Shown here in pieces: positions 10,409-19,002 of a stretch of 64,000 bases of DNA. Every line of letters begins with the position of its first letter. Positions within the stretch are counted from its first letter, which is position 1. The stretch is from positions 124,001-188,000 of the forward strand of contig JBBPII010000010.1 in NCBI GenBank assembly GCA_038040385.1, read 5' to 3'. The notes beneath the pieces are model-generated. The model did no database searches and had not been told where the DNA came from. It saw only the letters and a program-made list of their open reading frames with translations. This DNA is from Gilichinskyi gelida. Its GTDB lineage: Bacteria > Acidobacteriota > Thermoanaerobaculia > Gp7-AA8. A program made the translations under genes and the position numbers.

Positions 10409-10990
10409 TTGAAACGCTACGACCGCGCCTATTTCGACAAGTGGTACCGCGGCCGTGATCCGATCACAACCGCCGCGGAGCTGCGCCGGAAAGTGGCGCT
10501 CGCGGTGGCCGAGGCGGAGTACTTCCTGCGCCGCCCGCTTCGCTCGGTGCTCGACATCGCCTGCGGCGAAGGCGCGTGGTTCCCGCACTTGAAGGCGCTG
10601 CGGCCGCGCGCGTCGTACCGCGGCATCGACCCCAGCCCCTACACGGTGAAGACGTTCGGGAAGAAGCGGCACATCGAGCAAGGCACCTTTCGCGACGTGG
10701 CGCGGATCGACAGGACGTTCGACCTCGTCGTCTGCGCCGACGCCCTCCACTACATCGGCGACGACGAGATCCTCGGCGGACTGCCGGACATCGTCCGTGT
10801 CGCCGGCGGCATCGTCTTCCTCGAAGTCCTCACCCGCGAGGACGAGATCGTCGGCGACCTGGAAGGCTTCATCCGCCGTCCCGCGAAGTGGTACCGCGCG
10901 CGCTTCGACGCCGCCGGCCTGACGCAGGTCGGGCCATACACGTGGCTCTCGCCACGGCTGCGGGAAGACGCGGCCGAGCTGGAGACGTAG
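10409..10990 (+). CDS. Class I SAM-dependent methyltransferase
   Basis: 193 residues. Motif I VLDIACGEGAWFPHL (near residue 48), motif II GIDPSPYTV with the acidic SAM ribose contact, motif III FDLVVCADALHYI and a post-III VFLEVLTREDE strand give a Rossmann methyltransferase of the Methyltransf_11/23 type. The substrate is unknown. No normal ATG is present at the 5' end: TTG 10409 keeps the first helix (KRYDRAYFDKWYRG), which looks native. It follows the secreted-protein gene by 3 nt, so they are likely co-transcribed. Confidence 0.82.
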   Translation: MKRYDRAYFDKWYRGRDPITTAAELRRKVALAVAEAEYFLRRPLRSVLDIACGEGAWFPHLKALRPRASYRGIDPSPYTVKTFGKKRHIEQGTFRDVARIDRTFDLVVCADALHYIGDDEILGGLPDIVRVAGGIVFLEVLTREDEIVGDLEGFIRRPAKWYRARFDAAGLTQVGPYTWLSPRLREDAAELET

Positions 10991-11004
10991 GCGGGTTGTA
11001 GGCC

Positions 11005-11075
11005 ACAAGCGGGAGAAGGACAACTTGGCCCCTCTCCCGCTTGCGGAGAGGGTGGCCGAAGGCCGGGTGAGGGCG
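11005..11075. repeat. REP-like palindrome (family 2), degenerate
   Basis: It contains CAAGCGGGAGAAGGACAACTT, CCTCTCCCGC/GCGGAGAGGG and GGCCGGGTGAGGG, shared with 62887-62962. It lies between the methyltransferase gene and the interrupted membrane gene. Confidence 0.65.
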
Positions 11076-11319
11076 TTAATCGGCTAGGCTGCCGTCTCAA
11101 CCAAACAAACGGAGAAGTGAATGATCGTCAGGCGAGTCGGTCCCATGTCGGTCGCCAAGGTCGCCGGAGTGCTCTACGCACTCATGGGCTTGATCCTCGG
11201 CGCATGCATCAGCCTCTTCTCGGTAGTCGGCAGCGCGTTCATGCCGAAAGACGCCGGGATGGGCGGCATGGAGTTGACCCGGTTTCGTGGACACCTGAGG
11301 ATGTTGGGAGGAGTCCACG

Positions 11320-11631
11320 ATGGGAAAGCGAAAAAGGTATTCAGCAGAGTTGCAGCAGGAAATGGTACGGCTGGTTCGGGCCGGTCGAACGCCGGAGGAA
11401 GTGGCACGAGAGTTCGAGCCTTCGGCGCCGGCGATTCGGAACTGGGTCAAACAGGCCGAGCTGGATGAGGGAACGCGCACGGACGGTCTGAAGACCGAAG
11501 AGCGCGAGGAGCTGACGCGCCTGCGCCGGGAAAATGCGCGGCTGAAGGAAGAGCGGGAGATCCTGTCAAAAGCCGCGGCCTGGTTCGCTCAGGAGACCGA
11601 GAAGAAGTCGAAAGGATCTTCACGTTCGTGA
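11320..11631 (+). CDS. IS3 family transposase OrfA (HTH)
   Basis: 103 residues. The N-terminal helix-turn-helix of the HTH_Tnp_1 type (YSAELQQEMVRLVRAGRTPE, ending IRNWVKQAEL) binds the IS ends. The C-terminal leucine-zipper-like helix (LTRLRRENARLKEEREILSKA) is for multimerisation. It overlaps orfB by 4 nt, in the 0 frame relative to orfB in -1. In the -1 frame just upstream of orfB the codons read ERIFTFVSANQ, the usual join of an OrfAB fusion, so programmed -1 frameshifting is expected. No strong A-rich slippery heptamer is obvious; TCGAAAGG near 11607-11614 is the best candidate. Confidence 0.93.
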   Translation: MGKRKRYSAELQQEMVRLVRAGRTPEEVAREFEPSAPAIRNWVKQAELDEGTRTDGLKTEEREELTRLRRENARLKEEREILSKAAAWFAQETEKKSKGSSRS

Positions 11632-12473
11632 GCGCGAACCAGGCCTTATTCTCGATCCGCGCGATGTGCCGTGTGCTGGAAGTCTCCACCAGCGGGTACT
11701 ACGCGTGGCGCCGCCGGATGATCTCCGTACGAAAAAGAGAGGATGAAAAGCTTCAGCAAAGGATCAGGACGATTCATGACCATTCTCGCCAGACCTATGG
11801 ATCTCCGCGCATTCACGCGGAGCTGCTGGAGGAAGGAACGCGAGTGGGGCGGAAGAGGGTCGCTCGCTTGATGAAGGAATCCGGATTGGCAGGAGTCAGC
11901 CGGCGGAAATCGACCGTGACGACGCGGCGTGACCGGTCGGCTCGACCGGCTCCCGATCTGGTCGATCGGCAGTTCGTCGCCGAAGGACCCAACGCGCTGT
12001 GGGTCGCTGACATCACCTACGTTCCGACCTGGGTGGGGTTCCTCTACCTGGCCGTCGTCCTCGACGTGTGGAGTCGCAAGATCGTCGGCTGGGCGATGGC
12101 GTCGCACCTGAGGACGTCTCTTGTCACTGCCGCCCTGGATATGGCACTCATCCAGCGATCACCAGCGGGCGTGATTCATCACTCTGATCAGGGATGCCAG
12201 TACACGTCGATCGAGTTCGGCAAGCGATGTCGCGAGGCCGGCGTTCGTCCGTCGATGGGATCGGTCGGCGACTGCTATGACAACGCCATGTGCGAGAGCT
12301 TCTTCGCCACGCTCGAGTGCGAGCTGATCGACAGGTCTACATTCAGGAATCACGTCGAGGCTCGCTACGCGATCCTCGACTTCATTGAAGGCTTCTACAA
12401 CACGCATCGCCGGCACTCAGCGCTCGGCTACCATTCACCCGTGCAGTTCGAGAAGCGTCAGGCTCTCGCCTGA
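11628..12473 (+). CDS. IS3 family transposase OrfB (DDE integrase)
   Basis: 281 residues counted from GTG 11628. The N-terminal HTH_21 region (MCRVLEVSTSGYYAWRRR) is followed by a retroviral-type rve catalytic core. The DDE triad is visible as ADITYV (first Asp), HSDQGCQYTS (second Asp) and the Glu in SFFATLECELI, with the family's YIEGFYN-like end (FIEGFYNTHRRHSALGYHSP). All catalytic residues are present. It is probably made mainly as an OrfAB fusion through -1 frameshifting from orfA. Confidence 0.95.
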   Translation: MSANQALFSIRAMCRVLEVSTSGYYAWRRRMISVRKREDEKLQQRIRTIHDHSRQTYGSPRIHAELLEEGTRVGRKRVARLMKESGLAGVSRRKSTVTTRRDRSARPAPDLVDRQFVAEGPNALWVADITYVPTWVGFLYLAVVLDVWSRKIVGWAMASHLRTSLVTAALDMALIQRSPAGVIHHSDQGCQYTSIEFGKRCREAGVRPSMGSVGDCYDNAMCESFFATLECELIDRSTFRNHVEARYAILDFIEGFYNTHRRHSALGYHSPVQFEKRQALA

Positions 12474-12747
12474 CCCAAGTACTAACCTGTCCACGAAATC
12501 GGGGTAAGCCCAGCATGCTGTTCGGCGCGGCGGCCGTCGTTGCGCTGCCGATCTTCTACGGCATCCTCGGCTTCATCATGACGCTCATCATGGCCGCGCT
12601 GTACAACCTCGTCGCGGGGTGGGTGGGCGGGGTGGAGCTGGACGTGCAGTAGGGCCCCCGGAGCCGATCCGAACTCGCCCCGCCGCCCGCGCGGTTCTGC
12701 GATCCCACCGTCTTGCAGAACGCATCGAAGCAGCATAAGTTACGGCA

Positions 12748-13653
12748 ATGCGCCTGAAACTACCGACGCAGGCAGCGAGTATTCTTCCACTCGTGTTACT
12801 TCTAGTCGCCGTCGCAACGGGCGGTTTTTTAAGTGGCATGCTGGCTTCGAGTAAAACCGCCTCTCCACAGATCATCCGGACTGCTGCTGACGCGAACGCG
12901 GTGCGCGCATCATCACTTTGGATGATTGGCTACATCGTCTTGATCGTCACGCTGGCATGGACGGCCTTCGTGTCAATCGCGATAATTGCCGCTCACTTGA
13001 AGGCTGTAGGACTGTGGATCACAGGAGTCGCGACGGGTCTGGCGATGCTCGTCGGCCACGCCTCTAGCATTGAGAGCGCCGCGAGGCCGGGATCGGTAAT
13101 GACTACAATTGATCGCGCGACTCAACTCCCGATCCATTCCACGGCCGTGGTTTCAAGCACATTGGCTCTGGGCGTTGTGACGCTCGTGGTCGCGGCGGCA
13201 GTCGCATTGGGTAGGCGCCCAAACGGCATATTGTCTGAGTCGCAGCTGCGGTCGCGTCTCGGCGAAGCGCGCTTGTTTCTGTTTTCGGCGGCCGCCACGC
13301 TGGCGTCTGCTCTCGTTTCTATCTATTTCACCATGGTGTGGCCAATCGACCTTCCCACCGTCTCGAGTTCCCCCATCCCGAACGGCGTGCTCAAAGAACT
13401 CGCCATCACCGTCACACTAGCTTCCGGCATCTTCTATAGCGCAATGTTGGTAGTTCTTTTTGTCCCAAGCGCGATCATTCATGAACGCTGGATCGAAGAG
13501 TCATGGAACGCAGCGAGAGACCACGTCCCAAATCAGAGCCGGGCAAATTGGTTGTCCGAGAACGGACTCGACCGCTCGCTTGCAGATACCGGAGTTCAAA
13601 TCGTCGCAATCGCGGCTCCTTGGTTGGCCGCAATCGGGCTACCGCAGCTGTAG
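12748..13653 (+). CDS. Unknown multi-pass membrane protein, lower-GC gene
   Basis: 301 residues with roughly six hydrophobic segments (about residues 10-32, 55-78, 86-104, 135-155, 178-200 and 225-245) and a soluble tail that ends in another hydrophobic stretch (IVAIAAPWLAAIGLPQL). No conserved motif was recognised. Codon use is visibly more AT-rich than in adjacent genes (many TTT, ATT, TCA and CTA codons), which suggests acquisition from elsewhere. It stands alone between the IS-disrupted gene and the histidine kinase, with no operon partner. Confidence 0.7.
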   Translation: MRLKLPTQAASILPLVLLLVAVATGGFLSGMLASSKTASPQIIRTAADANAVRASSLWMIGYIVLIVTLAWTAFVSIAIIAAHLKAVGLWITGVATGLAMLVGHASSIESAARPGSVMTTIDRATQLPIHSTAVVSSTLALGVVTLVVAAAVALGRRPNGILSESQLRSRLGEARLFLFSAAATLASALVSIYFTMVWPIDLPTVSSSPIPNGVLKELAITVTLASGIFYSAMLVVLFVPSAIIHERWIEESWNAARDHVPNQSRANWLSENGLDRSLADTGVQIVAIAAPWLAAIGLPQL

Positions 13654-13735
13654 CGTTCCAAGACGATCGCTCGCGATGAATGCATCATATGATGTGTCGA
13701 AGAGGCGCTTCGCCCAGACATTGACGCGGACGACT

Positions 13736-14989
13736 CTACCGCCCGAAGTCGATCCGAAACTCCGCCCCGCCGCCCGCCCGGTTCTGCAGCGTGAACGGCA
13801 GGTGGTGGTTGGTCAGGATCTCTTGCACGATCGTCAGGCCCAGGCCGCGGCCTTCGCGCTTGGTGGTGAAGAACGGCGTGAAGAGCTCATCCCGCGACGC
13901 CTCGTCGATGCCGGCGCCGCTGTCGGCGATGGTCAGCACGCGGTCGCGCCACGTGACCTCGATCGTCCCGTCGCGGCCGATCGACTCGATGGCGTTGCGG
14001 AGAACGTTGAGCACCACCTGCTCGATCTGGCTGCGGTCGACCCGCACCGCGCCGCCGGCGGCCACGTCCAGGCGCAGGGCGATGTTGCGCTGCTCGAGCT
14101 CGGGGCGCATCAGCGTCGCCAGGTCCTCGAGCATGCCGGGCAGATCCGCCTCGCGCAGGGCGGGCGGGGGGAGGCGGACCACGTCGGCGAAGCCGCTCAT
14201 GAAGCGGTTCAGCGCTTCCATGCGCGATGACGAGACGCTCACCGCGGTGGTGAAGTCGTCGCGATCCTCGGGCCCAATCTGGTCGCTGTAGCGCAGCAGC
14301 GACTCGAGCAGCGAGCGCACCGTGCCGACGGAGTTGTTCACCTCGTGCGACATCATGCGGATCAGTTTCTCGTACGCCGATTTCTCCGTCAGCCGCAGCT
14401 CCTCGGTCAGCTCCTCGAGCAGCACGAACGACTTCAGGAAGCCGCGGTCGCGGAACTCGGCGCGCCGCACCTTGAGGCGCCGCGCCCCGCCGAGGATCAG
14501 CAGGCGCGATTCTCCCGGAGCGATCGACGGCAGCGCCGCGGCGACGCGCTCGTCGCGCAGCAGCCGCTCGGCCGCGGGATTCATCTGCTGCACGCTGCCG
14601 TCGAAGTCACAGATGACGATGCCCGACGGCGACGCCTGCACGATGTGCTGCAGCAGGTGATACTGCTCCTCGGCCGTCAGCCGCTCCTCGCGCAGGCGGT
14701 CGATCATCAGGTTGTAGATGGCGATGAGGCGGTCCATCTCCGGCTGCCCCACCGGCACGAAGCGCGAGGTGAAATCGCGCTCGCCGATCAGCTCCGCGCC
14801 GGTGCGGATCAGATCGAGCGGCACGAACAGCGCGTTCACCAGCCGGTAGCTGATGAGGATGGAGGCCGCGAAGCACACCTCGACCGCGAACAGCAGCCAC
14901 TCGTTCTCCATCAGCACGAACACCGCCGCCGCGGCGAAGACGATGTGCAGCGCGATGAACCAGAGGATGATTTTGGTGCGAAGGGTCAT
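13736..14989 (-). CDS. Sensor histidine kinase, NtrY/NtrB-like
   Basis: 417 residues. Two membrane helices (about 7-27 and 32-52), with almost no periplasmic loop, suggest membrane or intracellular sensing. A HAMP-like segment is at 53-105 and a PAS-like domain at ~110-190. The dimerisation helix has the phospho-acceptor His215 in RMMSHEVNNS. The HATPase domain has N box LNVLRNAIES, G1 DSGAGID and G2 GRGLGLTIV. The HEVNN signature is typical of NtrY-type kinases that pair with sigma54 response regulators. It is the last gene of the ABC-efflux operon, separated from the response regulator by a 76-bp hairpin. Confidence 0.9.
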   Translation of the reverse strand: MTLRTKIILWFIALHIVFAAAAVFVLMENEWLLFAVEVCFAASILISYRLVNALFVPLDLIRTGAELIGERDFTSRFVPVGQPEMDRLIAIYNLMIDRLREERLTAEEQYHLLQHIVQASPSGIVICDFDGSVQQMNPAAERLLRDERVAAALPSIAPGESRLLILGGARRLKVRRAEFRDRGFLKSFVLLEELTEELRLTEKSAYEKLIRMMSHEVNNSVGTVRSLLESLLRYSDQIGPEDRDDFTTAVSVSSSRMEALNRFMSGFADVVRLPPPALREADLPGMLEDLATLMRPELEQRNIALRLDVAAGGAVRVDRSQIEQVVLNVLRNAIESIGRDGTIEVTWRDRVLTIADSGAGIDEASRDELFTPFFTTKREGRGLGLTIVQEILTNHHLPFTLQNRAGGGAEFRIDFGR

Positions 14990-14994
14990 GGCGA

Positions 14995-15070
14995 GGTTGC
15001 GAGGTATCGGGGTCTCGTGGTCTCGGCGGGGTGGGGCCCCGAGACCCCGAGACCCCGAGACTCCGCAACC
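14995..15070. repeat. GGTCTCGGGG palindrome (family 5) between kinase and regulator
   Basis: The arms are GGTTGCGAGGTATCGGGGTCTC and GAGACTCCGCAACC, with repeated GAGACCCC units. It abuts the regulator's stop codon (15071-15073) and lies 5 nt ahead of the kinase ATG. As RNA it would fold strongly between the two genes of the operon. Confidence 0.8.
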
Positions 15071-16447
15071 CTATGAGGCCGAGATGCCATATTTTTCAAG
15101 TCTCCGATACAGCGCCGCCCTGCTCAACCCCAGCGCCTCGGCCACCCGCGAGACGTTCCCCTCGTAGTGCTTCATGCACTTGGCGATCATTCGCTTCTCC
15201 ATCTCATCGAGGGTCATGGCCCCGGCGTCGGGGAGCGAGACGTCGCGCGGGTCGCGCGACTCGATGTCGCGCACGGCGAGGAAATCGTCGAGGCCAAGCT
15301 CCGGGCCCTCGCGGACGAGCACCGCGCGCTCGATGAGCTGCTTGAGCTGGCGGATGTTGCCCGGCCAGTTCTGCGTCTTGAGCCAATCCATGGCCCGCGC
15401 CCCCACCCCCACCTCCCGCCCGTACTGCCGGGAGCAGACGCGCAGGAAGTGCTCGGCCAGGCGGGGGATGTCGCCGCGCCGCTCGCGCAGCGGCGGCAGG
15501 GCGGCGGTGATCAGGTTGAGGCGGTACAGCAGGTCCTCGCGGAACTCGCCGCGCTCCACCAGCTCGTGCAGTGGGCGGTTGGTGGCGGAGATCACCCGGA
15601 CGTCGACGGTGCGGGTGCGGCTGGAGCCGAGGACCTCGTACGTCCGATCCTGCAGGACGCGCAGCAGCTTCACCTGTGAGGGGGGATCGATCTCGCCGAT
15701 CTCGTCGAGGAAGATCGAGCCGCCGTCGGCGACTTCGAATCGCCCCTTGCGGTCCTGCCGCGCGTCGGTGAACGCGCCGCGCACATGGCCGAACATCTCG
15801 CTCTCGAAGAGCGTGGAGGAGATCCCGCCGAGGTTGACCTTGACGAAGGCCTTGCCGCGCCTCCGGCTGTTGGCGTGGATCGCTTCTGCGATCAGTTCCT
15901 TCCCCGTGCCGCTCTCGCCGGTGATCAGCACCGAGGCCTCGGTGGGCGCGACGCGGCCGACGAGATCGAGGACGCGCACCATCTTCGGATCGCTGCCCAG
16001 GATCTTCTCGAAGTCGAACCGATCGTCGAGCTCGGCGCGCGTCGGCGCCGGCGCGTCGGTGGCGCGCGTCTCGGCCAGGCCGAGCGCGGTCTCCACCGAC
16101 TGCACCACGTGCGCGTTCGACCACGGCTTGGTGATGAAGTCGGCGGCACCGCGCTTCATCCCTTCAACAGCGAGTCCGATGGAGCCCCACGCCGTCATCA
16201 AGATGACCGGGACGCGCGGCTGCGCGGCGCGGATGGCGTCGAGCAGCGCGAGCCCCTCCTCGCCGGTGGTGCGGCGCGAGAAGTTCATGTCCTGGATGAC
16301 CAGCGACGGGCGCTCCGCGGCGAAAACGCGGAGCGCCTCGTCAGGCGAATGGGCGGTGACGGCGCGCTGCCCGTGCTGTTTGAGCAGCAACGCGAGCGAC
16401 GCGGTGATGGCCGCGTCGTCGTCGACGATGAGGATGGGACCGTTCAC
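15071..16447 (-). CDS. Sigma54-dependent response regulator (NtrC family)
   Basis: 458 residues. The receiver domain has Asp53 (VIQDMNFS) and conserved Thr/Lys (LMTAWGS, FITKPW). The central AAA+ domain has Walker A GESGTGKE (177-184), Walker B region GGSIFLDEIGEI and arginine-finger segment. The C-terminal Fis-type HTH is MEKRMIAKCMKHYEGNVSRV...LSRAALYRRLEKYGI. The sigma54-contacting loop reads GAFTDA instead of GAFTGA (residues 224-229). The start was placed at GTG 16447, overlapping the permease stop by 4 nt; the longer open frame upstream is permease shadow. It likely activates its own ABC operon from the palindrome at 21085-21100. Confidence 0.92.
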   Translation of the reverse strand: MNGPILIVDDDAAITASLALLLKQHGQRAVTAHSPDEALRVFAAERPSLVIQDMNFSRRTTGEEGLALLDAIRAAQPRVPVILMTAWGSIGLAVEGMKRGAADFITKPWSNAHVVQSVETALGLAETRATDAPAPTRAELDDRFDFEKILGSDPKMVRVLDLVGRVAPTEASVLITGESGTGKELIAEAIHANSRRRGKAFVKVNLGGISSTLFESEMFGHVRGAFTDARQDRKGRFEVADGGSIFLDEIGEIDPPSQVKLLRVLQDRTYEVLGSSRTRTVDVRVISATNRPLHELVERGEFREDLLYRLNLITAALPPLRERRGDIPRLAEHFLRVCSRQYGREVGVGARAMDWLKTQNWPGNIRQLKQLIERAVLVREGPELGLDDFLAVRDIESRDPRDVSLPDAGAMTLDEMEKRMIAKCMKHYEGNVSRVAEALGLSRAALYRRLEKYGISAS

Positions 16448-17694
16448 TCGTAGTGCAATGCTTCCGCCGGTTGGATCCGCCCCGCCAGCCAGCTCGGGTA
16501 CAGCCCGCACACTAGCGTGAGGGCGTAAATGGTCGCAAGCGCGGCGGCGAGGCCGATCGCGTACGACACCGGCGTCACCAGCTTGAAGATGCCGAGGATC
16601 GGCAGCTGCGCGACGATGATCACGCCGATGGCCACGGCGAGCGTCGCCAGCAGCGCCACCTCGATCAGGATCTGGCGGTGCACGGAACTGCCGGTGGCGC
16701 CGAGGGCGCGGCGAAGGCCGATCTCGCGGCGGCGCCGCGTCACGTTCTGCCACAACACGCCGGAGAGTCCGAGCGCCACCATGCCGATCAGGAAGGCGCT
16801 GACGATCACGCCGACGACCACCGGCGCCACGAATTCCTGGTTCATGGCGACCCGCATGGCGTCCATGTGCCGGATGCGGATGCGGTAGTCAGGCGCCAGC
16901 GCGTGCAGTTGCGCGGTCAGCGCTTCCTCGAACTCCGCCGGCGTGCCGGGCTTGACACGGATGACGATGGCGCGCGGAAACTCGCCGCGCCAGCCGTTGA
17001 GCGAGACGCGGTCGAAGGCCATCTGCACCTTCTCCTCGGAGAATTCGCCGCGCTTGCGGAAGGGCTCGACGACGCCGACGATGCGGAAGTCGTTGCCTTC
17101 GTCGAAGCTGAACTTCTGGCCGAGGGCCTCGCGGCCGGGGAACATCTCCTTGGCCAGGTCAGTGTCGATGATCATCGGCGGCAGGTTGGCCGCGTCGTCT
17201 TCGGAACCGAACCAGCGGCCGCGCACCAGCTTCATGCGCATGACTTTTTCGTAGCCGTCGGTGACGCTGTCGCGCGTCATCCGGACCCGGCGCCCTTCGA
17301 ACGTGGTGGTGGAGTCCCAATGCGAGCCCGAGTAGGCCGGCGCACCGGTCGCGGCGACCGACTCGATCTGCGGCATGGCGCGCAGTTCGCGCATGATGCG
17401 GTCGAGGTCGGCGCGGAACGGAGCCTCCGGCGCGCGGCGCTCGCGCATCCGCGCCTCCCATCCCGAGCTGTTCGTTTCCGACGTGCTGGTCGGATTCTCC
17501 AGCTGCGGGATGGAGATGCTCGCCACCCAGACGTGGTTGTAGTCGAAGCCGAGCGGCTTGCGGTAGCGGAGGATGCCGGTGGCCGCCAGCATGCCGACGC
17601 CGAAGAGCACCAGGAACGAGATCAGGATCTCGAGGGTGAGCAGCGCGCTGGCGCGCTTGCGCTTCCAGACCAGTTTGAGCAGATGACGGATCAC
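16444..17694 (-). CDS. MacB-type ABC transporter permease (second copy)
   Basis: 416 residues. One N-terminal helix (about 18-40) is followed by a large MacB_PCD periplasmic domain with FTAYS-like substitutions and then an FtsX domain of three helices near residues 285-400 (VVGVIVSAFLIGMVALGLSG, ATLAVAIGVIIVAQLPILG, LAAALATIYALTLVCGLYP). The RREIGLRRALGAT motif and the end SWLAGRIQPAEALHYE are typical of this family. It forms a heterodimer-type pair with the next upstream permease (4-nt overlap). Such exporters move lipoproteins, peptides or antibiotics outward using mechanotransmission. Confidence 0.9.
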   Translation of the reverse strand: MIRHLLKLVWKRKRASALLTLEILISFLVLFGVGMLAATGILRYRKPLGFDYNHVWVASISIPQLENPTSTSETNSSGWEARMRERRAPEAPFRADLDRIMRELRAMPQIESVAATGAPAYSGSHWDSTTTFEGRRVRMTRDSVTDGYEKVMRMKLVRGRWFGSEDDAANLPPMIIDTDLAKEMFPGREALGQKFSFDEGNDFRIVGVVEPFRKRGEFSEEKVQMAFDRVSLNGWRGEFPRAIVIRVKPGTPAEFEEALTAQLHALAPDYRIRIRHMDAMRVAMNQEFVAPVVVGVIVSAFLIGMVALGLSGVLWQNVTRRRREIGLRRALGATGSSVHRQILIEVALLATLAVAIGVIIVAQLPILGIFKLVTPVSYAIGLAAALATIYALTLVCGLYPSWLAGRIQPAEALHYE

Positions 17695-18926
17695 AGCGAA
17701 CCTCCTCGAAGTGCGTCGACCGGATGAAGCCGCGACATCTTCCAGGCGGGGTACGCGCCGGAGAAGACGCCGAAGACGACGGCGATGACGATGCCGTAGA
17801 GAAAGATGCGCAGGTTGATGCTGAGGTGCGCGTCGGGGACGACCCCGCTCGCTTCCAGCGCGCGCAGCATGACGATGGACAGGATGAAGCCGATGGCGCC
17901 GCCGATCAGGGTCAGCACGATGTTCTCGGCGATGAACTGCATGACCAGCGCGCGGCGCGGCGCGCCGAAAGCCTTGCGCACACCGATCTCCGGCGCGCGC
18001 TCCATGATGCGGCTGAGGTTGAGCGTGATCAGGTTCAGCGCCGGCAGCGACATGAAGAGCAGCGTCAGCCCAGCGAAGATCGAGCCGACGATAAGCGCCG
18101 GATGCTGCTCCCGATTGCCGGTGATCTGCCGCGCGAAGGCCTCGAACGGCGTGTCGAGGCTGGCGCGGATCTCCTTGTACTCCTTCGGATCCTTGATCGG
18201 CTCGCGCGCCACGCGCGAGGCGAACTCGCGCTGCAGGCGCGCGATGTCGCCGCGGCTGCGCGCCAGCACCAGGCCGTTGAAGTGCCCCATGAACGCCGCG
18301 CGCTCCTCCGCGGTGAGCGCGCCGATGGGCGCGTACATCTCCGACCAGGCGGCGATGCGCGTGGCGGCCACCGGCGCCACCACACCGACCACCCGGTAGT
18401 TCGAGCCAACGATGTTGAGCGAGCGTCCGATGACGCCCTTGCCGCCGAAGACCTTGTCGCGCAGCGTCTCGCTGAGCACCACCACGCGGCGGTCGCTCTC
18501 GTCGTCGGCAGCGCTGTACGGGCCGCCTTCGACGAAGCGGAAGTCGAGGATCTGCCAGTAGGCACCGTCGGCGCGCGTCATCTGCGCCTCGATGCGGCGG
18601 CCTTTGTCGTAGATGACCGCCGTCGACGCTTCGCCGTAGATCGAGACGTTCTCGGCGCCAGGGAGATTACGGATGGTGCGCTGCAGGAAGCCGTACCCGG
18701 GATTGCTGGTGTTGCTCGAATTCGGGCCGTACTGGCCGACGGTGCGGACGAAGAGCATCCGCCTGATGCGCGACTCCGGCGCCGCTGCGCCGAAGGTGTT
18801 ATCGAAGATCGCCGCCACCACCATCAGGATGACCAGGGTGAGGGTGATGCCGACCAGGGAGATGGCGGTGAAGACCTTGCGCCGGGCGAGGACTTTGAAG
18901 GCCAGCTTGAGCGAGGTGTTCCTCAT
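17691..18926 (-). CDS. MacB-type ABC transporter permease (first copy)
   Basis: 411 residues with the same architecture as its downstream partner: helix at ~22-45, MacB_PCD domain, and an FtsX domain with helices around 280-395. Family marks are RAPEIGVRKAFGAPRRALVMQF and the C-terminal AYPAWKMSRLHPVDALRGG. Only modest identity to the second permease is evident, so the transporter is probably heteromeric. It lies 76 nt downstream of the ATPase gene and overlaps the next permease by 4 nt. Confidence 0.9.
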   Translation of the reverse strand: MRNTSLKLAFKVLARRKVFTAISLVGITLTLVILMVVAAIFDNTFGAAAPESRIRRMLFVRTVGQYGPNSSNTSNPGYGFLQRTIRNLPGAENVSIYGEASTAVIYDKGRRIEAQMTRADGAYWQILDFRFVEGGPYSAADDESDRRVVVLSETLRDKVFGGKGVIGRSLNIVGSNYRVVGVVAPVAATRIAAWSEMYAPIGALTAEERAAFMGHFNGLVLARSRGDIARLQREFASRVAREPIKDPKEYKEIRASLDTPFEAFARQITGNREQHPALIVGSIFAGLTLLFMSLPALNLITLNLSRIMERAPEIGVRKAFGAPRRALVMQFIAENIVLTLIGGAIGFILSIVMLRALEASGVVPDAHLSINLRIFLYGIVIAVVFGVFSGAYPAWKMSRLHPVDALRGGSL

Positions 18927-19002
18927 GATGGTGTGTGTCCTTTCAATTCAGGAGATCCTTCGCCGTCTCCGCGGCTCAGGATCGCGTGCCGCGCCGAGCG
19001 CG

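Larger units (their letters stand above)
11275..12506 (+). mobile_element. IS3-family insertion sequence, 1,232 bp
   Basis: The ends are imperfect inverted repeats: left TGACCCGGTTTCGTGGACA at 11275 and right 12488-12506, 16 of 19 matching, with an identical inner core TTTCGTGGACA. It carries overlapping orfA and orfB. Flanking trinucleotides AGT (left) and AGC (right) are a possible imperfect 3-bp target duplication. The element looks intact, with both frames open, so insertion may be fairly recent. Confidence 0.9.
11121..12652 (+). pseudogene. DUF3566-like small membrane protein gene interrupted by an IS3 element
   Basis: The 5' part (11121 to about 11274) encodes MIVRRVGPMSVAKVAGVLYA, followed by a hydrophobic helix. 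The 3' part (about 12507-12652) encodes MLFGAAAVVALPIFYGIL, followed by NLVAGWVGGVELDVQ and a stop. Together they match the layout of small DUF3566-like membrane proteins. Removing 11275-12506 plus one 3-bp copy of the target restores one frame of 98 codons across the junction (…GGM-EPS-MLF…). An ATG preceded by GGAGAAG at 11111-11117 supports the start. In this genome the protein is split and probably not made. Confidence 0.85.

Noticed and set aside
15000..15070. Intrinsic terminator between regulator and kinase
   Set aside because: The hairpin is strong but is not followed by a T-tract, and the genes on both sides form a functional pair, so it is listed as a repeat only.
16448..16753. Upstream extension of the response regulator
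   Set aside because: It is out-of-frame permease sequence; the receiver domain begins directly after GTG 16447.
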